Positions 42,731 to 52,517 of a stretch of 64,000 nt of DNA are shown piece by piece (the first letter of the stretch is position 1; each line of letters opens with the position of its first letter). Both the position numbers and the translations under genes were made by a program. Source of the stretch: Sediminibacillus terrae (GTDB taxonomy: Bacteria > Bacillota > Bacilli > Bacillales > Amphibacillaceae); contig NZ_VZDQ01000023.1 in assembly GCF_009602435.1 (NCBI RefSeq), positions 372,001 to 436,000 of the forward strand, in the 5' to 3' direction. The notes under the pieces were generated by a model. It was given only the letters and a program-made list of their open reading frames with translations. It did no database searches and was not told where the DNA came from.

Positions 42731-43291
42731 ATGAAATTCATTCTGTTATACGGTCCGCAAGCTGTCGGGAAAATGACCGTCGGGCAGGAACTCGAAAAAT
42801 TGACTGGATTGAAGTTGTTCCATAATCATATGACTATCGATTTGGTCCATCATTTTTTTGATTTTGACTCGGAGTCGTTCCAGCGTCTTGTCAATCTGTT
42901 TCGTCATGAAATCTTCGAAGAGGTAGCGAAAAGTGATTTGCCCGGGATGATTTTCACCTACGTGTGGGCATTCGACGAGCAGGAGGACTGGGATTTCGTC
43001 GAAAAAATCTGTGAGACGTTCAAATCCGAGGGAGCAGAAATAATGTTTGTGGAACTGGAAGCGCCATTGTCAACTAGGTTGGAACGCAATGTATCCACGC
43101 ACCGCCTCGCACAAAAACCGACGAAACGGGATTTGAAACAGTCAGAAAGCAATTTGCGCCTGACGCACGAACAGCATCGTTTGAACTCTGAGCCAGGCGA
43201 AATGACACGGAAACCTTACCTGCGAATCGATAATTCGGAACAGACAGCAGCACAAACAGCATTGTTGATCAAGGATGCGTTCGGTTTATAA
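42731..43291 (+). CDS. P-loop NTPase, kinase-like
   Basis: The 186-residue protein has an N-terminal Walker A (LLYGPQAVGKMTVGQEL) and a fold resembling small-molecule kinases such as shikimate or chloramphenicol 3-O-phosphotransferases. HNHMTIDLVHHFFDFDSE, VWAFDEQEDW and a lid-like basic stretch with RLERNVSTHR and KRDLKQSESN are visible. No substrate can be assigned. GGGGGAGAGGGC precedes the ATG. It stands alone between ywqA and prfC. Confidence 0.75.
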   Translation: MKFILLYGPQAVGKMTVGQELEKLTGLKLFHNHMTIDLVHHFFDFDSESFQRLVNLFRHEIFEEVAKSDLPGMIFTYVWAFDEQEDWDFVEKICETFKSEGAEIMFVELEAPLSTRLERNVSTHRLAQKPTKRDLKQSESNLRLTHEQHRLNSEPGEMTRKPYLRIDNSEQTAAQTALLIKDAFGL

Positions 43292-43335
43292 TTTGCGGCT
43301 TTCGATAGGTTAGTGAATGAATTGCAATTTTCTGG

Positions 43336-43365
43336 TTGATAAACAGCAGTCAAATTAGCTATGAT
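43336..43365 (+). promoter_or_regulatory. SigA promoter of prfC
   Basis: TTGATA (43336-43341), 18 bases, TATGAT (43360-43365). Transcription from about 43372 would give a leader of about 170 bases. Confidence 0.65.
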
Positions 43366-43427
43366 AGTAAAGGATTAAAAATTTTTCTCCCGAAGGGGAG
43401 TCGTTCGCTCGAAGCAGAGATTTTGAC

Positions 43428-43448
43428 GCACCTGTCAATGGCAGGTGC
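43428..43448 (+). other. Upstream hairpin in the prfC leader
   Basis: GCACCTG and CAGGTGC flank a seven-base loop, followed by ATTTTAG. It may be a weak terminator or a folding barrier placed just before the start-stop frame. A smaller stem (CTCCC/GGGAG, 43387-43400) precedes it. Confidence 0.55.
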
Positions 43449-43457
43449 ATTTTAGAT

Positions 43458-43541
43458 AAAGGAGAATCATCCAATGTAAACATAAATCCCTTGCTGTACA
43501 GAAACTTAATACCAATCAATCTATATGAAAGGGATTTTTAT
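43458..43541 (+). promoter_or_regulatory. Start-stop reading frame and ribosome-site-hiding stem before prfC
   Basis: AAAGGAG (43458-43464), nine bases, then ATG TAA (43474-43479): a two-codon frame with ideal spacing. Five bases later AAATCCCTT (43484-43492) is exactly complementary to AAGGGATTT (43529-43537), which contains the prfC ribosome site (AAAGGG at 43528-43533, eight bases from the prfC ATG). A ribosome held on ATG TAA would cover the 5-prime arm and free the prfC site. This is a model from sequence only. Confidence 0.6.
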
Positions 43542-45131
43542 ATGTCTATTAAAGAAGAAGTGAACAAGCGGAAAACCTTTGCGATTATTTCCCACCCCGA
43601 TGCCGGTAAAACAACCTTGACCGAGAAGCTTTTGTTATTCGGGAACCTGATTCGGTCGGCGGGTACAGTCAAAGGGAAAAAGTCCGGGAAATTTGCTACA
43701 TCGGACTGGATGGAAATCGAGAAACAGCGGGGGATTTCCGTCACCTCCAGTGTCATGAATTTTCCTTACAAAGGGCATCAAGTGAATATTTTGGATACCC
43801 CTGGTCACGAGGACTTCAGTGAAGATACGTACCGGACGTTGACTGCGGTCGACAGTGTGGTGATGATCATAGATGCCACGAAAGGGATCGAGGCGCAGAC
43901 AATCAAGCTTTTCAAAGTTTGCCGGATGCGTGGCATTCCGATTTTTACCTTCATCAACAAGCTGGACCGGGAAGGCCGTGAACCACTTGAATTGATGGAA
44001 GAGATCGAGGAAGTACTCGATATCGAAACCTATCCGATGAACTGGCCGGTAGGAATGGGGAAACGATTCTTGGGGATTTTCGACCGGCACGGCGAGCAAT
44101 TCGTCCGGTTTAACGGCAATGAAGAGGAAAGCTATATACCATATGCCGATCTCGACAAGGCGGAATATGCTGATTTGGTAAATGATGCAACTTATAAAGA
44201 AACGGAAGATGAGCTTGCACTGCTGGATGAAGCAGGTGATCAATTTTCGCTTGACGCCGTGTTGAGAGGCGAGCAGACTCCGATCTTTTTCGGTAGTGCA
44301 CTTGCCCCGTTCGGCGTACAGACTTTTTTTGATACTTTCATTTCCATGGCACCGGCTCCGACAGCACGAAAGTCGACCGAAGGATTAATCAGCCCGGATA
44401 ACCCTGATTTTTCCGGTTTTGTTTTCAAAATCCAGGCAAACATGAATCCGGCGCACCGTGACCGGGTTGCCTTTCTGCGCGTATGCTCCGGAAAGTTCGA
44501 ACGGGGAATGAGCGTCAAGCTGGCAAGGACCGATAAGCCGATCAAACTGGCTCAGTCCCAACAATTCGTCGCCTCTTCGCGAGATACGGTGGAAGAAGCG
44601 TATGCCGGGGATATTATCGGCATTTATGATCCGAACGCTTACCGGATCGGCGATACGTTGATAGAAGGCAAAGAGTCGTTTGAATATGATGAGTTGCCAC
44701 AGTTCCCTCCAGAACTGTTTAAAAAAGTCTCCGCCAAAAACGTCATGAAGGCGAAGCAGTTCAAAAAAGGCATTGAGCAGTTGGTTCAAGAAGGCGCCAT
44801 CCAGTTGTTCCGAGGCGTCAATGATGAATCTTATATCATCGGAGCCGTCGGTGAACTGCAGTACGAAGTGTTCGATTACCGGATGAAAAACGAGTACAAT
44901 GTCGAGGTTATGCTGGAATCGATCGGAGAGCGGATTCCGCGCTGGCTCAAGGAAGAACAAGTCGACCGTTCGATGTTCGATGAGCGCAACCTGCTTGTGA
45001 AAGATCGTGAGGGAGAGTATCTCGCTTTGTTCAAGAACGATTTTTCACTGCGCTGGTTCCAGGATAAACACCAGGATATCGAACTCATTGATTTGTTTGA
45101 AGTGAACCAATACGATCAGAGTTATCAATAA
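43542..45131 (+). CDS. prfC: Peptide chain release factor 3
   Basis: Translational GTPase that removes RF1/RF2 from the ribosome after peptide release. The 529-residue product has G1 ([15 protein letters not shown]), the RF3-type insertion [38 protein letters not shown]3 ([16 protein letters not shown]) and G4 ([12 protein letters not shown]), followed by EF-G-like domains II and III. The ATG at 43542 is chosen because AAAGGG lies eight bases upstream. RF3 is patchily distributed in Bacillaceae. Expression is probably controlled by the structured leader described above. Confidence 0.96.
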   Translation: MSIKEEVNKRKTFAIISHPDAGKTTLTEKLLLFGNLIRSAGTVKGKKSGKFATSDWMEIEKQRGISVTSSVMNFPYKGHQVNILDTPGHEDFSEDTYRTLTAVDSVVMIIDATKGIEAQTIKLFKVCRMRGIPIFTFINKLDREGREPLELMEEIEEVLDIETYPMNWPVGMGKRFLGIFDRHGEQFVRFNGNEEESYIPYADLDKAEYADLVNDATYKETEDELALLDEAGDQFSLDAVLRGEQTPIFFGSALAPFGVQTFFDTFISMAPAPTARKSTEGLISPDNPDFSGFVFKIQANMNPAHRDRVAFLRVCSGKFERGMSVKLARTDKPIKLAQSQQFVASSRDTVEEAYAGDIIGIYDPNAYRIGDTLIEGKESFEYDELPQFPPELFKKVSAKNVMKAKQFKKGIEQLVQEGAIQLFRGVNDESYIIGAVGELQYEVFDYRMKNEYNVEVMLESIGERIPRWLKEEQVDRSMFDERNLLVKDREGEYLALFKNDFSLRWFQDKHQDIELIDLFEVNQYDQSYQ

Positions 45132-45161
45132 ACTGCAACATAAAACAAAGGTGCCTTTTCC

Positions 45162-45195
45162 AAAAAAAAACCGAACGATTCGTTCGGTTTTTTTT
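45162..45195. terminator. Terminator of prfC
   Basis: AACCGAACG and CGTTCGGTT pair around ATT, with A and T runs on both sides, so it could work in both directions. Confidence 0.92.
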
Positions 45196-45668
45196 GATGA
45201 GCAGAAAGCAAACCGTTCTACCCTTCTCCTATGAAAAGTGCAACTTTCCACTCCGGCAAGGTGATCTGGTGTGATTTCAGTTTTGCCCCTTACCATTACT
45301 GGTAGGAAGATAAGCCAATGTAAACCAGGATTATTTCTTAGTCCTTTTTTGTTGTTGGTTCGAACCCTTCAATTTCAGAGGAAAAAGCCCCCCTATTTTA
45401 CGTCTTCGCCACTACTTAGTACTTATCAGTTAATAGAAGAATACGGTTCTTCTATTCATCTTATCTTTATCCGGTTGGAACCAAACCGCGAAAACATAGC
45501 GAAGGCAAGATAAGGAGATTCCAACGGGAACAGCACGAGCTGAAAATCCCGCAAAGAAGAGGAATTAATTGGCATTTTGTGTTAGGATAACTTTCATAGA
45601 ATCCATTATCATATTGTCTACCCTATTCTATTTATGTAGAGTAGAAGCGTTTCAGAAGAAGGAGAGGA
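45196..45668. other. Gene-free gap between prfC and a VOC gene
   Basis: No coding sequence could be supported. An 80-codon frame at 45271-45513 lacks a ribosome site and any recognisable motif. GGTTCGAACCC at 45357 resembles a tRNA T-loop but no tRNA folds around it. A fragment near 45530 resembles common Bacillaceae intergenic repeats. Confidence 0.4.
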
Positions 45669-45678
45669 GATGGTTAGA

Positions 45679-46053
45679 ATGGCAGAGTTCAAAATCAAAA
45701 AACTGAATACGATCGTAGTCCCTGTAAAGGACTTAGATAGGTCCAGGACATTTTACAAAGATGTTTTACATCTTCCGGAAGACTTTGTCGAGAATGGAAT
45801 GGCTTTTTATTCCGTTGGAACGGGGGACGGAAAAGTCACGGTGTTATTACATCTCATCGATGAACCGGAACCAGTGGAAAAAGGTATCGTGATCGAGTTT
45901 GAGGTAGATGACGTGAACAAAACGGTTATTTCCATAAAAGAAGCAGGTGGACAAATTATCCAGGAACCGATAGACCGTGAATGGGGAGTGAAGGAGGCAG
46001 TCATCGCCGATCCCGACGGCTATAACATTTGGATAGTAGAGCCTTTGGTATAG
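45679..46053 (+). CDS. VOC family (glyoxalase/bleomycin resistance fold) protein
   Basis: The 124-residue single VOC domain has VPVKDLDRSRTFYKDVLHLP at the N-terminus and EAVIADPDGYNIWIVEPL at the C-terminus, with paired beta-alpha-beta-beta-beta modules. Candidate metal ligands are not complete (Glu in the last strand is seen), so enzymatic activity is uncertain. The ATG at 45679 is chosen because AGGAGAGGAG is nine bases upstream; the earlier ATG at 45670 would touch the site. Confidence 0.8.
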   Translation: MAEFKIKKLNTIVVPVKDLDRSRTFYKDVLHLPEDFVENGMAFYSVGTGDGKVTVLLHLIDEPEPVEKGIVIEFEVDDVNKTVISIKEAGGQIIQEPIDREWGVKEAVIADPDGYNIWIVEPLV

Positions 46054-46149
46054 GTGAATTTATTCGAGGACAACTTGGTTTGGTCTTGTAGTTGGTCGTG
46101 ATATTCAGGGAAGCTTCTATGAAATCACGTCATCCTATCGACAAGTAAG

Positions 46150-46187
46150 AGAGGAGCCGAATCATCAAAAGAAAAGGCTCCTCTATC
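46150..46187. terminator. Shared terminator between convergent genes
   Basis: AGAGGAGCC and GGCTCCTCT form a nine-base stem between the plus-strand VOC gene and the minus-strand lipoprotein gene. Confidence 0.75.
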
Positions 46188-46210
46188 TTATGGACGTTGC
46201 CACGATATTT

Positions 46211-46984
46211 TTATTCTTCCACCCCTAGTGTGGTCTCTTCATGTGTATGCAACTCTTCTTTTTTTACGTGGATGGTGATGTCATGCTCACCACTGTGTGC
46301 AAAGGTGACTTTGCCGGCATACATACCGTTGTCCCCTTCTGTCAAATTGACCCATTGAGGATCCTCTTCCGGATCATGATAGATTTCCAGTGTGACATTG
46401 GCGCCAGTCAACGGCTCGTCCTCCTGGTTGATGCTTACCGTCACTTCGCTTTCCTCATGAACGGTCAGGGAATCCGGAGCATGGAGTTCGACAGCTAAAT
46501 CCTCCTGGTGATGATGGTTGCTGTCATCTTCTCCTGCAGTTTCATCGTCCCCGTGGCTATGTCCTTCTTCTGCATCTTCGTCTTTTGCATCACCAATAAC
46601 AATCGATTTTTTCGGCATGATATGCATTTGCCGAGCAGTGACATGGGACTGAACGATAAAGGTACCGTCCGCGTCAAATTTCTTTTCTATTCCATAGACA
46701 CCGTCTTCCTGGTATTCCGCTTCTATCATTTCACTGTCGTCTTTTGCGCCTTCCTGCCATATTTCAAATTCTACTTCATCGGCATCGCCGACATTTTCTC
46801 CACCTTGTGTTACTTTTGCGGTCATGCTGACGGCTTCACCGCTGTCTGCATGTTCTGGGACTTGCAAATCTACTTCGAGGGGTTGTGGTTTGCTGTTTTC
46901 ATCGCCAGAACCCTTGTTATCGGATTGTCCGCAGGCAGCAAGACCAAAAAGCATGATGACAAGGAAAAATAAAATTCGTTTCAT
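46211..46984 (-). CDS. Lipoprotein with two YtkA-like domains and a His-rich linker
   Basis: The 257-residue secreted lipoprotein has a signal with lipobox LAAC (Cys about 18). Two YtkA/FixH-like beta domains (about 35-130 and 165-250; both contain the pattern of a glycine turn followed by aromatic-rich strands) are separated by an acidic His-rich linker (EEGHSHGDDETAGEDDSNHH). The second ends VTFAHSGEHDITIHVKKEEL HTHEE. His clusters suggest copper or another metal, and YtkA-like proteins are often linked with copper and cytochrome oxidase assembly; this is inference. ATG 46984 is preferred over TTG 46990. Confidence 0.8.
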   Translation of the reverse strand: MKRILFFLVIMLFGLAACGQSDNKGSGDENSKPQPLEVDLQVPEHADSGEAVSMTAKVTQGGENVGDADEVEFEIWQEGAKDDSEMIEAEYQEDGVYGIEKKFDADGTFIVQSHVTARQMHIMPKKSIVIGDAKDEDAEEGHSHGDDETAGEDDSNHHHQEDLAVELHAPDSLTVHEESEVTVSINQEDEPLTGANVTLEIYHDPEEDPQWVNLTEGDNGMYAGKVTFAHSGEHDITIHVKKEELHTHEETTLGVEE

Positions 46985-47186
46985 TCTCAAACTTCATCCT
47001 TTCTCGCTAATAAGCGCTCCTATCTCAGATTATAGGCAATTGCCAGTAATACTACAATGCTTGTAGATGACTACTTTGTGAACACTGCCATGTGTCAATC
47101 ATTTTTCTATAAACCTTGAAAAGAACGTGTTAAACTGTCTTCGTGCCGGCAACCGGCATTCATTAGAAGAAAAAAGCTGCATAAGT

Positions 47187-47200
47187 CGAATGTTTGTTCG
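47187..47200 (+). promoter_or_regulatory. LexA (SOS) box upstream of uvrB
   Basis: CGAATGTTTGTTCG matches the Gram-positive LexA operator CGAACN4GTTCG with one mismatch. It lies 73 bases before uvrB. uvrBA is a known SOS operon. Confidence 0.8.
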
Positions 47201-47272
47201 GTTTTGTGTTAATATAGTAATACAATGTGATAAAATAGTTCAGGAATAGAAAGAACGGAGGTTGGTTCGATC

Positions 47273-49255
47273 GTGGAAAATAAATTCGACCTTGTTGCCC
47301 AGTATCAGCCTGAGGGAGATCAGCCGAGAGCAATAGATGAACTGGTGGACGGTCTGAAAAAAGGGAAGAAGCATCAGACGCTTCTTGGAGCTACGGGGAC
47401 AGGCAAAACGTTCACGATGTCGAATGTCATTAAAGAAATTAATCGCCCGACGCTGGTGATTGCGCACAATAAAACACTGGCAGGTCAGCTGTACAGTGAA
47501 TTCAAAGAATTTTTTCCGGATAATGCCGTAGAGTATTTCGTAAGTTATTATGATTACTATCAACCGGAAGCATACGTTCCGTCGACGGACACGTTTATCG
47601 AAAAAGACGCGAGCATCAACGATGAAATCGATAAATTGCGCCACTCGGCAACATCTGCATTGTTTGAACGCAATGATGTCCTGATTGTCGCCAGCGTATC
47701 ATGCATCTATGGGTTGGGTTCTCCGGAAGAATACCGCAGCCAGGTGCTCTCGCTCCGGACCGGAATGGAAAAAGACCGGGATCAGCTTTTGCGTGACTTG
47801 GTCGATATCCAGTATGCCCGCAATGATATTGATTTCCAACGCGGCACGTTCCGCGTCCGCGGTGACTCGGTGGAAATCATTCCAGCTTCCCGGGAGGAGC
47901 ATTGCCTGCGCATCGAATTTTTCGGGGACGAAATCGACCGGATCCGGGAAGTCGATGCTTTGACCGGCGAGATTATCGGCGATCGGGAGCATATTGCGAT
48001 TTTCCCGGCTTCCCACTTCGTCACCCGTGAAGAAAATTTAAAAAAAGCGATAAAAAATATCGAACAGGAGCTTAATGAACGGGTAAAAGAGTTGAAGGAC
48101 CAAAACAAGCTGCTGGAAGCACAGCGCATCGAACAACGGACCAATTATGATTTGGAAATGATGAATGAAATGGGCTTTTGTTCGGGAATCGAAAACTATT
48201 CCCGTCATTTGACTTTCCGCGAACCAGGATCGACACCATATACGCTGATCGATTATTTCCCGGATGATTTTCTTATCGTGGTGGATGAGTCCCACGTCAC
48301 CCTGCCGCAAATTCGCGGAATGTACAATGGTGACCAGGCGAGAAAACAAGTGTTGGTTGACCATGGTTTCCGGTTGCCATCCGCTATGGACAACCGTCCG
48401 CTGACATTCAGTGAATTCGAAAAGAAAATCAACCAGATGGTTTATGTATCGGCGACTCCTGGCCCTTATGAGTTGGAGCATACACCAAAAATGACCGAGC
48501 AAATCATCCGTCCGACCGGCTTGTTGGATCCGGAAGTCGAAGTCCGTCCGATTGAAGGGCAGATCGACGATTTAATCGGAGAAATCAACAAACGGATCGA
48601 GCGAAATGAGCGTGTATTGGTAACCACGCTGACTAAAAAAATGTCAGAGGACTTAACCGATTACCTGAAGGAAATCGGCATCAAAGTAGCTTATTTGCAT
48701 TCTGAAATCAAAACGCTGGAAAGAATCGAGATTATCCGGGACCTGCGGGTGGGTAAATATGATGTATTAGTAGGAATCAACCTGCTTCGTGAAGGACTCG
48801 ATATTCCTGAAGTTTCCCTCGTGACGATATTGGATGCGGATAAAGAAGGCTTCCTGCGTTCCGAGCGCTCGCTGATTCAGACAATGGGAAGAGCGGCACG
48901 TAACGAAAACGGCCGTGTCATCATGTATGCCGATAAAGTTACTGATTCGATGGAAAAGGCAATCGATGAAACAAACCGTCGTCGTGTAAAACAACAGGCT
49001 TATAATGAAGAACACGGCATTACACCGAAGACCATCAAAAAGGATGTCCGCGATGTGATCCGCGCAACTGTGGCAGCCGAAGAAACAGAAGAGTATAAAT
49101 CTGAACAACCAAAGCTGTCGGAGATGACCAAGAAGGAACGGGAGAAAGTGATCGAGGATATGGAAAAAGAAATGAAACAGGCGGCAAGGGACCTGAACTT
49201 CGAACGGGCCGCCGAGCTGCGTGACTTGGTTTTGGAACTTAAAGCGGAAGGATGA
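47273..49255 (+). CDS. uvrB: Excinuclease ABC subunit B
   Basis: Damage-verification helicase of nucleotide excision repair. The 660-residue product has Walker A ([13 protein letters not shown]) and the beta-hairpin region ([20 protein letters not shown]). It also has the DESH box ([10 protein letters not shown]), helicase motifs ([34 protein letters not shown]) and a C-terminal UVR domain that contacts UvrC ([20 protein letters not shown]). The GTG start at 47273 follows CGGAGG. uvrA follows after seven bases. SOS-regulated by the box upstream. Confidence 0.97.
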   Translation: MENKFDLVAQYQPEGDQPRAIDELVDGLKKGKKHQTLLGATGTGKTFTMSNVIKEINRPTLVIAHNKTLAGQLYSEFKEFFPDNAVEYFVSYYDYYQPEAYVPSTDTFIEKDASINDEIDKLRHSATSALFERNDVLIVASVSCIYGLGSPEEYRSQVLSLRTGMEKDRDQLLRDLVDIQYARNDIDFQRGTFRVRGDSVEIIPASREEHCLRIEFFGDEIDRIREVDALTGEIIGDREHIAIFPASHFVTREENLKKAIKNIEQELNERVKELKDQNKLLEAQRIEQRTNYDLEMMNEMGFCSGIENYSRHLTFREPGSTPYTLIDYFPDDFLIVVDESHVTLPQIRGMYNGDQARKQVLVDHGFRLPSAMDNRPLTFSEFEKKINQMVYVSATPGPYELEHTPKMTEQIIRPTGLLDPEVEVRPIEGQIDDLIGEINKRIERNERVLVTTLTKKMSEDLTDYLKEIGIKVAYLHSEIKTLERIEIIRDLRVGKYDVLVGINLLREGLDIPEVSLVTILDADKEGFLRSERSLIQTMGRAARNENGRVIMYADKVTDSMEKAIDETNRRRVKQQAYNEEHGITPKTIKKDVRDVIRATVAAEETEEYKSEQPKLSEMTKKEREKVIEDMEKEMKQAARDLNFERAAELRDLVLELKAEG

Positions 49256-49262
49256 CCTAGGA

Positions 49263-52139
49263 ATGGCAAAAAAATCGATAACGATTAAAGGGGCACGCGC
49301 CCATAATTTAAAAAACGTGGATGTGGACATACCGAAAGATCAGTTGGTCGTGTTGACCGGCCTGTCGGGATCCGGTAAATCATCTCTGGCATTCGATACG
49401 ATTTATGCAGAAGGCCAGCGCCGTTATGTCGAGTCGCTTTCGGCCTATGCCCGCCAGTTTCTCGGCCAGATGGACAAACCGGATGTCGATGCGATAGAAG
49501 GACTTTCGCCGGCAATCTCGATCGACCAGAAAACAACAAGCAAGAACCCGCGGTCCACTGTCGGAACTGTCACGGAGATTTATGATTATCTCCGCTTGTT
49601 GTTTGCCCGTGTCGGCCATCCGACTTGTCCGATTCATGGGATAGAAATAACATCGCAAACGGTGCAGCAAATGGTGGATCGGATTCTCGAATATCCGGAA
49701 AGAACCAAACTGCAAATCCTGGCACCGGTCGTTTCCGGCCGTAAAGGGGAACACGTGAAGGTGCTGGAGGACTTGAAAAAAGAAGGCTATATCCGGGTCA
49801 GGGTAGACGGTGACATGTATGAGATTACCGATGAAATCAAACTGGAAAAAAACAAAAAGCATTCCATCGAAGTGGTTGTCGACCGGATCGTTGTCAAAGA
49901 AGGTGTCTCCGGGCGTTTGTCTGACTCGTTGGAAACGGCGCTTGGACTTGGTGACGGAAATGTGATTGTCGACGTTATCGGAGAAGAAGAGTTACTGTTC
50001 AGTGAGCATCATGCATGCCCGATCTGCGGATTTTCCATCGGAGAATTGGAGCCGCGGCTGTTTTCCTTCAATAGTCCGTTCGGCGCTTGTGAACGCTGTG
50101 ATGGATTGGGCACGCAGCTGGAGGTCGATGTTGATTTGGTGATGCCCGACCGAAGTCTGTCCTTGAGAGAAGGAGCGATTGCTGCTTGGGAACCGACGAG
50201 TTCACAATACTATCCGAAGCTGTTGGAAAGTGTCTGCAACCATTTCGGAATTGATATGGATGTTCCGGTCAAACAGCTTCCAAAACCGCAGCTGGACAAA
50301 ATTTTGCACGGTAGCGGCAAGGAAAAAATCCATTTCCGCTATGAAAACGATTTTGGACGGGTTAGGGAAAATGATATTTACTTTGAAGGCGTTTTGAAAA
50401 ATATCGCTCGTCGTTACCGGGAAACGACTTCCGATTTCATTCGCGAACAAATGGAAAAATACATGACCCAGAAGCCTTGCCCGAAGTGTGACGGTTATCG
50501 TCTCAAAGACGAAGCGCTGGCTGTTTTGGTCAATGGGCTTCATGTAGGCAAGGTGACGGAAATGTCGGTGAGCGAAGCTTTTCAATTTTTTGAGTCAGTC
50601 GAATTGTCTGAGAAGGAAGAGCAGATTGCCCGGATGATTTTAAAGGAAATTTGCGACAGACTGACATTCCTGAACAATGTCGGACTCGATTATTTGACAC
50701 TGGCCCGTTCTGCCGGCACGTTGTCTGGAGGGGAAGCCCAGCGGATTCGGCTGGCGACACAAATCGGTTCTGCCCTGACAGGTGTGTTGTATGTATTGGA
50801 TGAGCCATCGATTGGTCTGCATCAGCGTGACAACGATCGTTTGATCGGAACCTTGAAACGGATGCGCGACCTTGGCAATACGCTGATCGTGGTCGAGCAT
50901 GATGAAGATACCATGTATGCTGCAGACTGGTTGATCGATATCGGGCCTGGAGCCGGAGAGCACGGCGGGCAAATCGTATCTAGTGGTACGCCGAAGCAGG
51001 TAATGAAGGACAAAAACTCTTTGACCGGTCAATATTTGTCCGGCAAGAAGTTCATTCCGCTTCCGCAAGAACGCCGAAAGCCGGATAATCGGGCAATTGA
51101 GGTACTCGGGGCAGAGGAAAACAACCTGAAAAAAGTGGATGCAAAAATTCCGCTCGGGTTGTTTACTGCAGTCACTGGTGTTTCGGGATCCGGCAAAAGT
51201 ACGCTGATCAATGAAATACTGCATAAATCCCTTTCGATGCAGCTGCACCGGGGTAAACAAAAACCTGGCAAACATAAAACAATCAAAGGAATCGAACATT
51301 TGGATAAAGTGATCGATATCGACCAGTCTCCGATAGGTAGGACCCCGCGTTCCAATCCGGCGACTTATACTGGTGTTTTCGACGATATCCGTGATGTTTT
51401 TGCCCAGACGAACGAAGCAAAAATCCGCGGTTACAAAAAAGGTAGGTTCAGCTTCAATGTGAAAGGCGGTCGCTGTGAAGCCTGCCGTGGCGATGGGATC
51501 ATCAAAATCGAAATGCACTTTTTGCCGGATGTGTACGTTCCTTGCGAAGTATGTCATGGGAAACGGTATAATCGCGAGACGTTGGAAGTGAAGTACAAAG
51601 GAAAAAATATCGCCGACGTATTGGACATGACCATTGAGGAGTCACTTGATTTCTTCGCCAACATCCCGAAAATCCAGCGCAAGCTGCAGACCATATTCGA
51701 TGTCGGTCTTGGCTATGTCCGGCTTGGACAGCCTGCGACCACCTTATCAGGCGGCGAGGCACAGCGTGTCAAACTGGCCAGCGAACTTCACCGTCGCTCG
51801 AATGGCAAGTCCTTTTACATTTTGGACGAGCCGACAACCGGTTTGCATGTAGATGATATATCGCGGCTGTTGGAAGTGCTGCAACGGTTGGTCAACAACG
51901 GAGATACCGTGCTGATCATTGAGCATAACCTGGATGTCATCAAGGCGGCAGACAACATTATTGATCTTGGACCGGAAGGCGGCGACCGTGGCGGTCAGAT
52001 CATTGCAACGGGTACGCCGGAACAAGTGGCAGACTCACCGCAGTCATATACCGGAAAATACCTGAAACCGGTTTTGGAAAGAGATCGTCAACGCATGGCC
52101 GATAAAGTCAAGCAACAGGAAAAAGTAGGTTCCAAGTAA
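49263..52139 (+). CDS. uvrA: Excinuclease ABC subunit A
   Basis: Dimeric ABC-type ATPase that finds DNA lesions and loads UvrB. The 958-residue protein has two nucleotide-binding modules: Walker [14 protein letters not shown] with signature [16 protein letters not shown], and Walker [14 protein letters not shown] with signature [16 protein letters not shown]. Zinc modules are [19 protein letters not shown] ... CERCDG, CPKCDG and CEACRGDG ... [10 protein letters not shown]. The ATG at 49263 follows AAGGATGACCTAGG. A terminator follows. Confidence 0.97.
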   Translation: MAKKSITIKGARAHNLKNVDVDIPKDQLVVLTGLSGSGKSSLAFDTIYAEGQRRYVESLSAYARQFLGQMDKPDVDAIEGLSPAISIDQKTTSKNPRSTVGTVTEIYDYLRLLFARVGHPTCPIHGIEITSQTVQQMVDRILEYPERTKLQILAPVVSGRKGEHVKVLEDLKKEGYIRVRVDGDMYEITDEIKLEKNKKHSIEVVVDRIVVKEGVSGRLSDSLETALGLGDGNVIVDVIGEEELLFSEHHACPICGFSIGELEPRLFSFNSPFGACERCDGLGTQLEVDVDLVMPDRSLSLREGAIAAWEPTSSQYYPKLLESVCNHFGIDMDVPVKQLPKPQLDKILHGSGKEKIHFRYENDFGRVRENDIYFEGVLKNIARRYRETTSDFIREQMEKYMTQKPCPKCDGYRLKDEALAVLVNGLHVGKVTEMSVSEAFQFFESVELSEKEEQIARMILKEICDRLTFLNNVGLDYLTLARSAGTLSGGEAQRIRLATQIGSALTGVLYVLDEPSIGLHQRDNDRLIGTLKRMRDLGNTLIVVEHDEDTMYAADWLIDIGPGAGEHGGQIVSSGTPKQVMKDKNSLTGQYLSGKKFIPLPQERRKPDNRAIEVLGAEENNLKKVDAKIPLGLFTAVTGVSGSGKSTLINEILHKSLSMQLHRGKQKPGKHKTIKGIEHLDKVIDIDQSPIGRTPRSNPATYTGVFDDIRDVFAQTNEAKIRGYKKGRFSFNVKGGRCEACRGDGIIKIEMHFLPDVYVPCEVCHGKRYNRETLEVKYKGKNIADVLDMTIEESLDFFANIPKIQRKLQTIFDVGLGYVRLGQPATTLSGGEAQRVKLASELHRRSNGKSFYILDEPTTGLHVDDISRLLEVLQRLVNNGDTVLIIEHNLDVIKAADNIIDLGPEGGDRGGQIIATGTPEQVADSPQSYTGKYLKPVLERDRQRMADKVKQQEKVGSK

Positions 52140-52147
52140 CAGGAAAA

Positions 52148-52178
52148 CAAAACCGTCTTGGTTGAAAGACGGTTTTGT
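52148..52178 (+). terminator. Terminator of uvrA
   Basis: CAAAACCGTCTT pairs with AAGACGGTTTTG. Confidence 0.85.
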
Positions 52179-52232
52179 GCTTGTGTAGAAAATGATAAAT
52201 TTAACTGTATGTGGACAATGATTGACTGAGAC

Positions 52233-52375
52233 AGCCACGTCCAGCTCCAGCGCCTCCCCCCTCGAGGTCTTAAGCCCACCCTCTGTGTGGCAAAAAACGC
52301 CACGCCGAGGCTGTTCTTAAGCTTGTCGGAGGTCCACACGATGTGTGTCAGGCGTTGCCACAGGACGTGGCGGCT
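52233..52375. repeat. 143-base Bacillaceae-type intergenic repeat
   Basis: Imperfect inverted ends (AGCCACGTCC at 52233-52242, GGACGTGGCGGCT at 52363-52375) enclose CCAGCTCCAGCGCCT, an internal hairpin (GTGTGGC/GCCAC around 52286-52303), two CTTAAG sites and CTTGTCGGAGG. The phrase CCAGCTCCAGCGCCT ... GCTTGTCGGAGG is, to my recollection, a hallmark of a dispersed non-coding repeat in Bacillaceae. It encodes no protein and probably spreads passively or is a mobile remnant. Confidence 0.65.
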
Positions 52376-52403
52376 TTAGAAGCTTAAAAGGAACATAAAA
52401 CTA

Positions 52404-52451
52404 AAAACCGAGCGATTCTACTAGAACTTGTAGAATTCGCTCGGTTTTTTT
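52404..52451. terminator. Strong bidirectional terminator between uvrA and the P450 gene
   Basis: AAAACCGAGCGATTCTAC pairs with GTAGAATTCGCTCGGTTTT, with A and T runs on the two sides. Confidence 0.9.
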
Positions 52452-52517
52452 GCTTTGGTGTCGATGCTTTTGTACCGGCAGCCTTTTGTTATGTTGGATG
52501 TGCACGCTATGAGCAAA

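Noticed and set aside
43391-43460. Possible Mn (yybP-ykoY) riboswitch in the prfC leader
   Set aside because: Only GGGGAG and a TTGAC segment agree; the closing helix and length do not fit, and prfC is not a known target.
45357-45367. GGTTCGAACCC resembling a tRNA T-loop
   Set aside because: No acceptor, D or anticodon stems can be formed around it; likely chance.
45271-45513. 80-codon plus-strand frame between prfC and the VOC gene
   Set aside because: No ribosome site, no motif, overlaps a region with repeat-like fragments.
50640-51557. 305-codon minus-strand frame inside uvrA
   Set aside because: Antisense shadow of a conserved gene with no motif or start signal.
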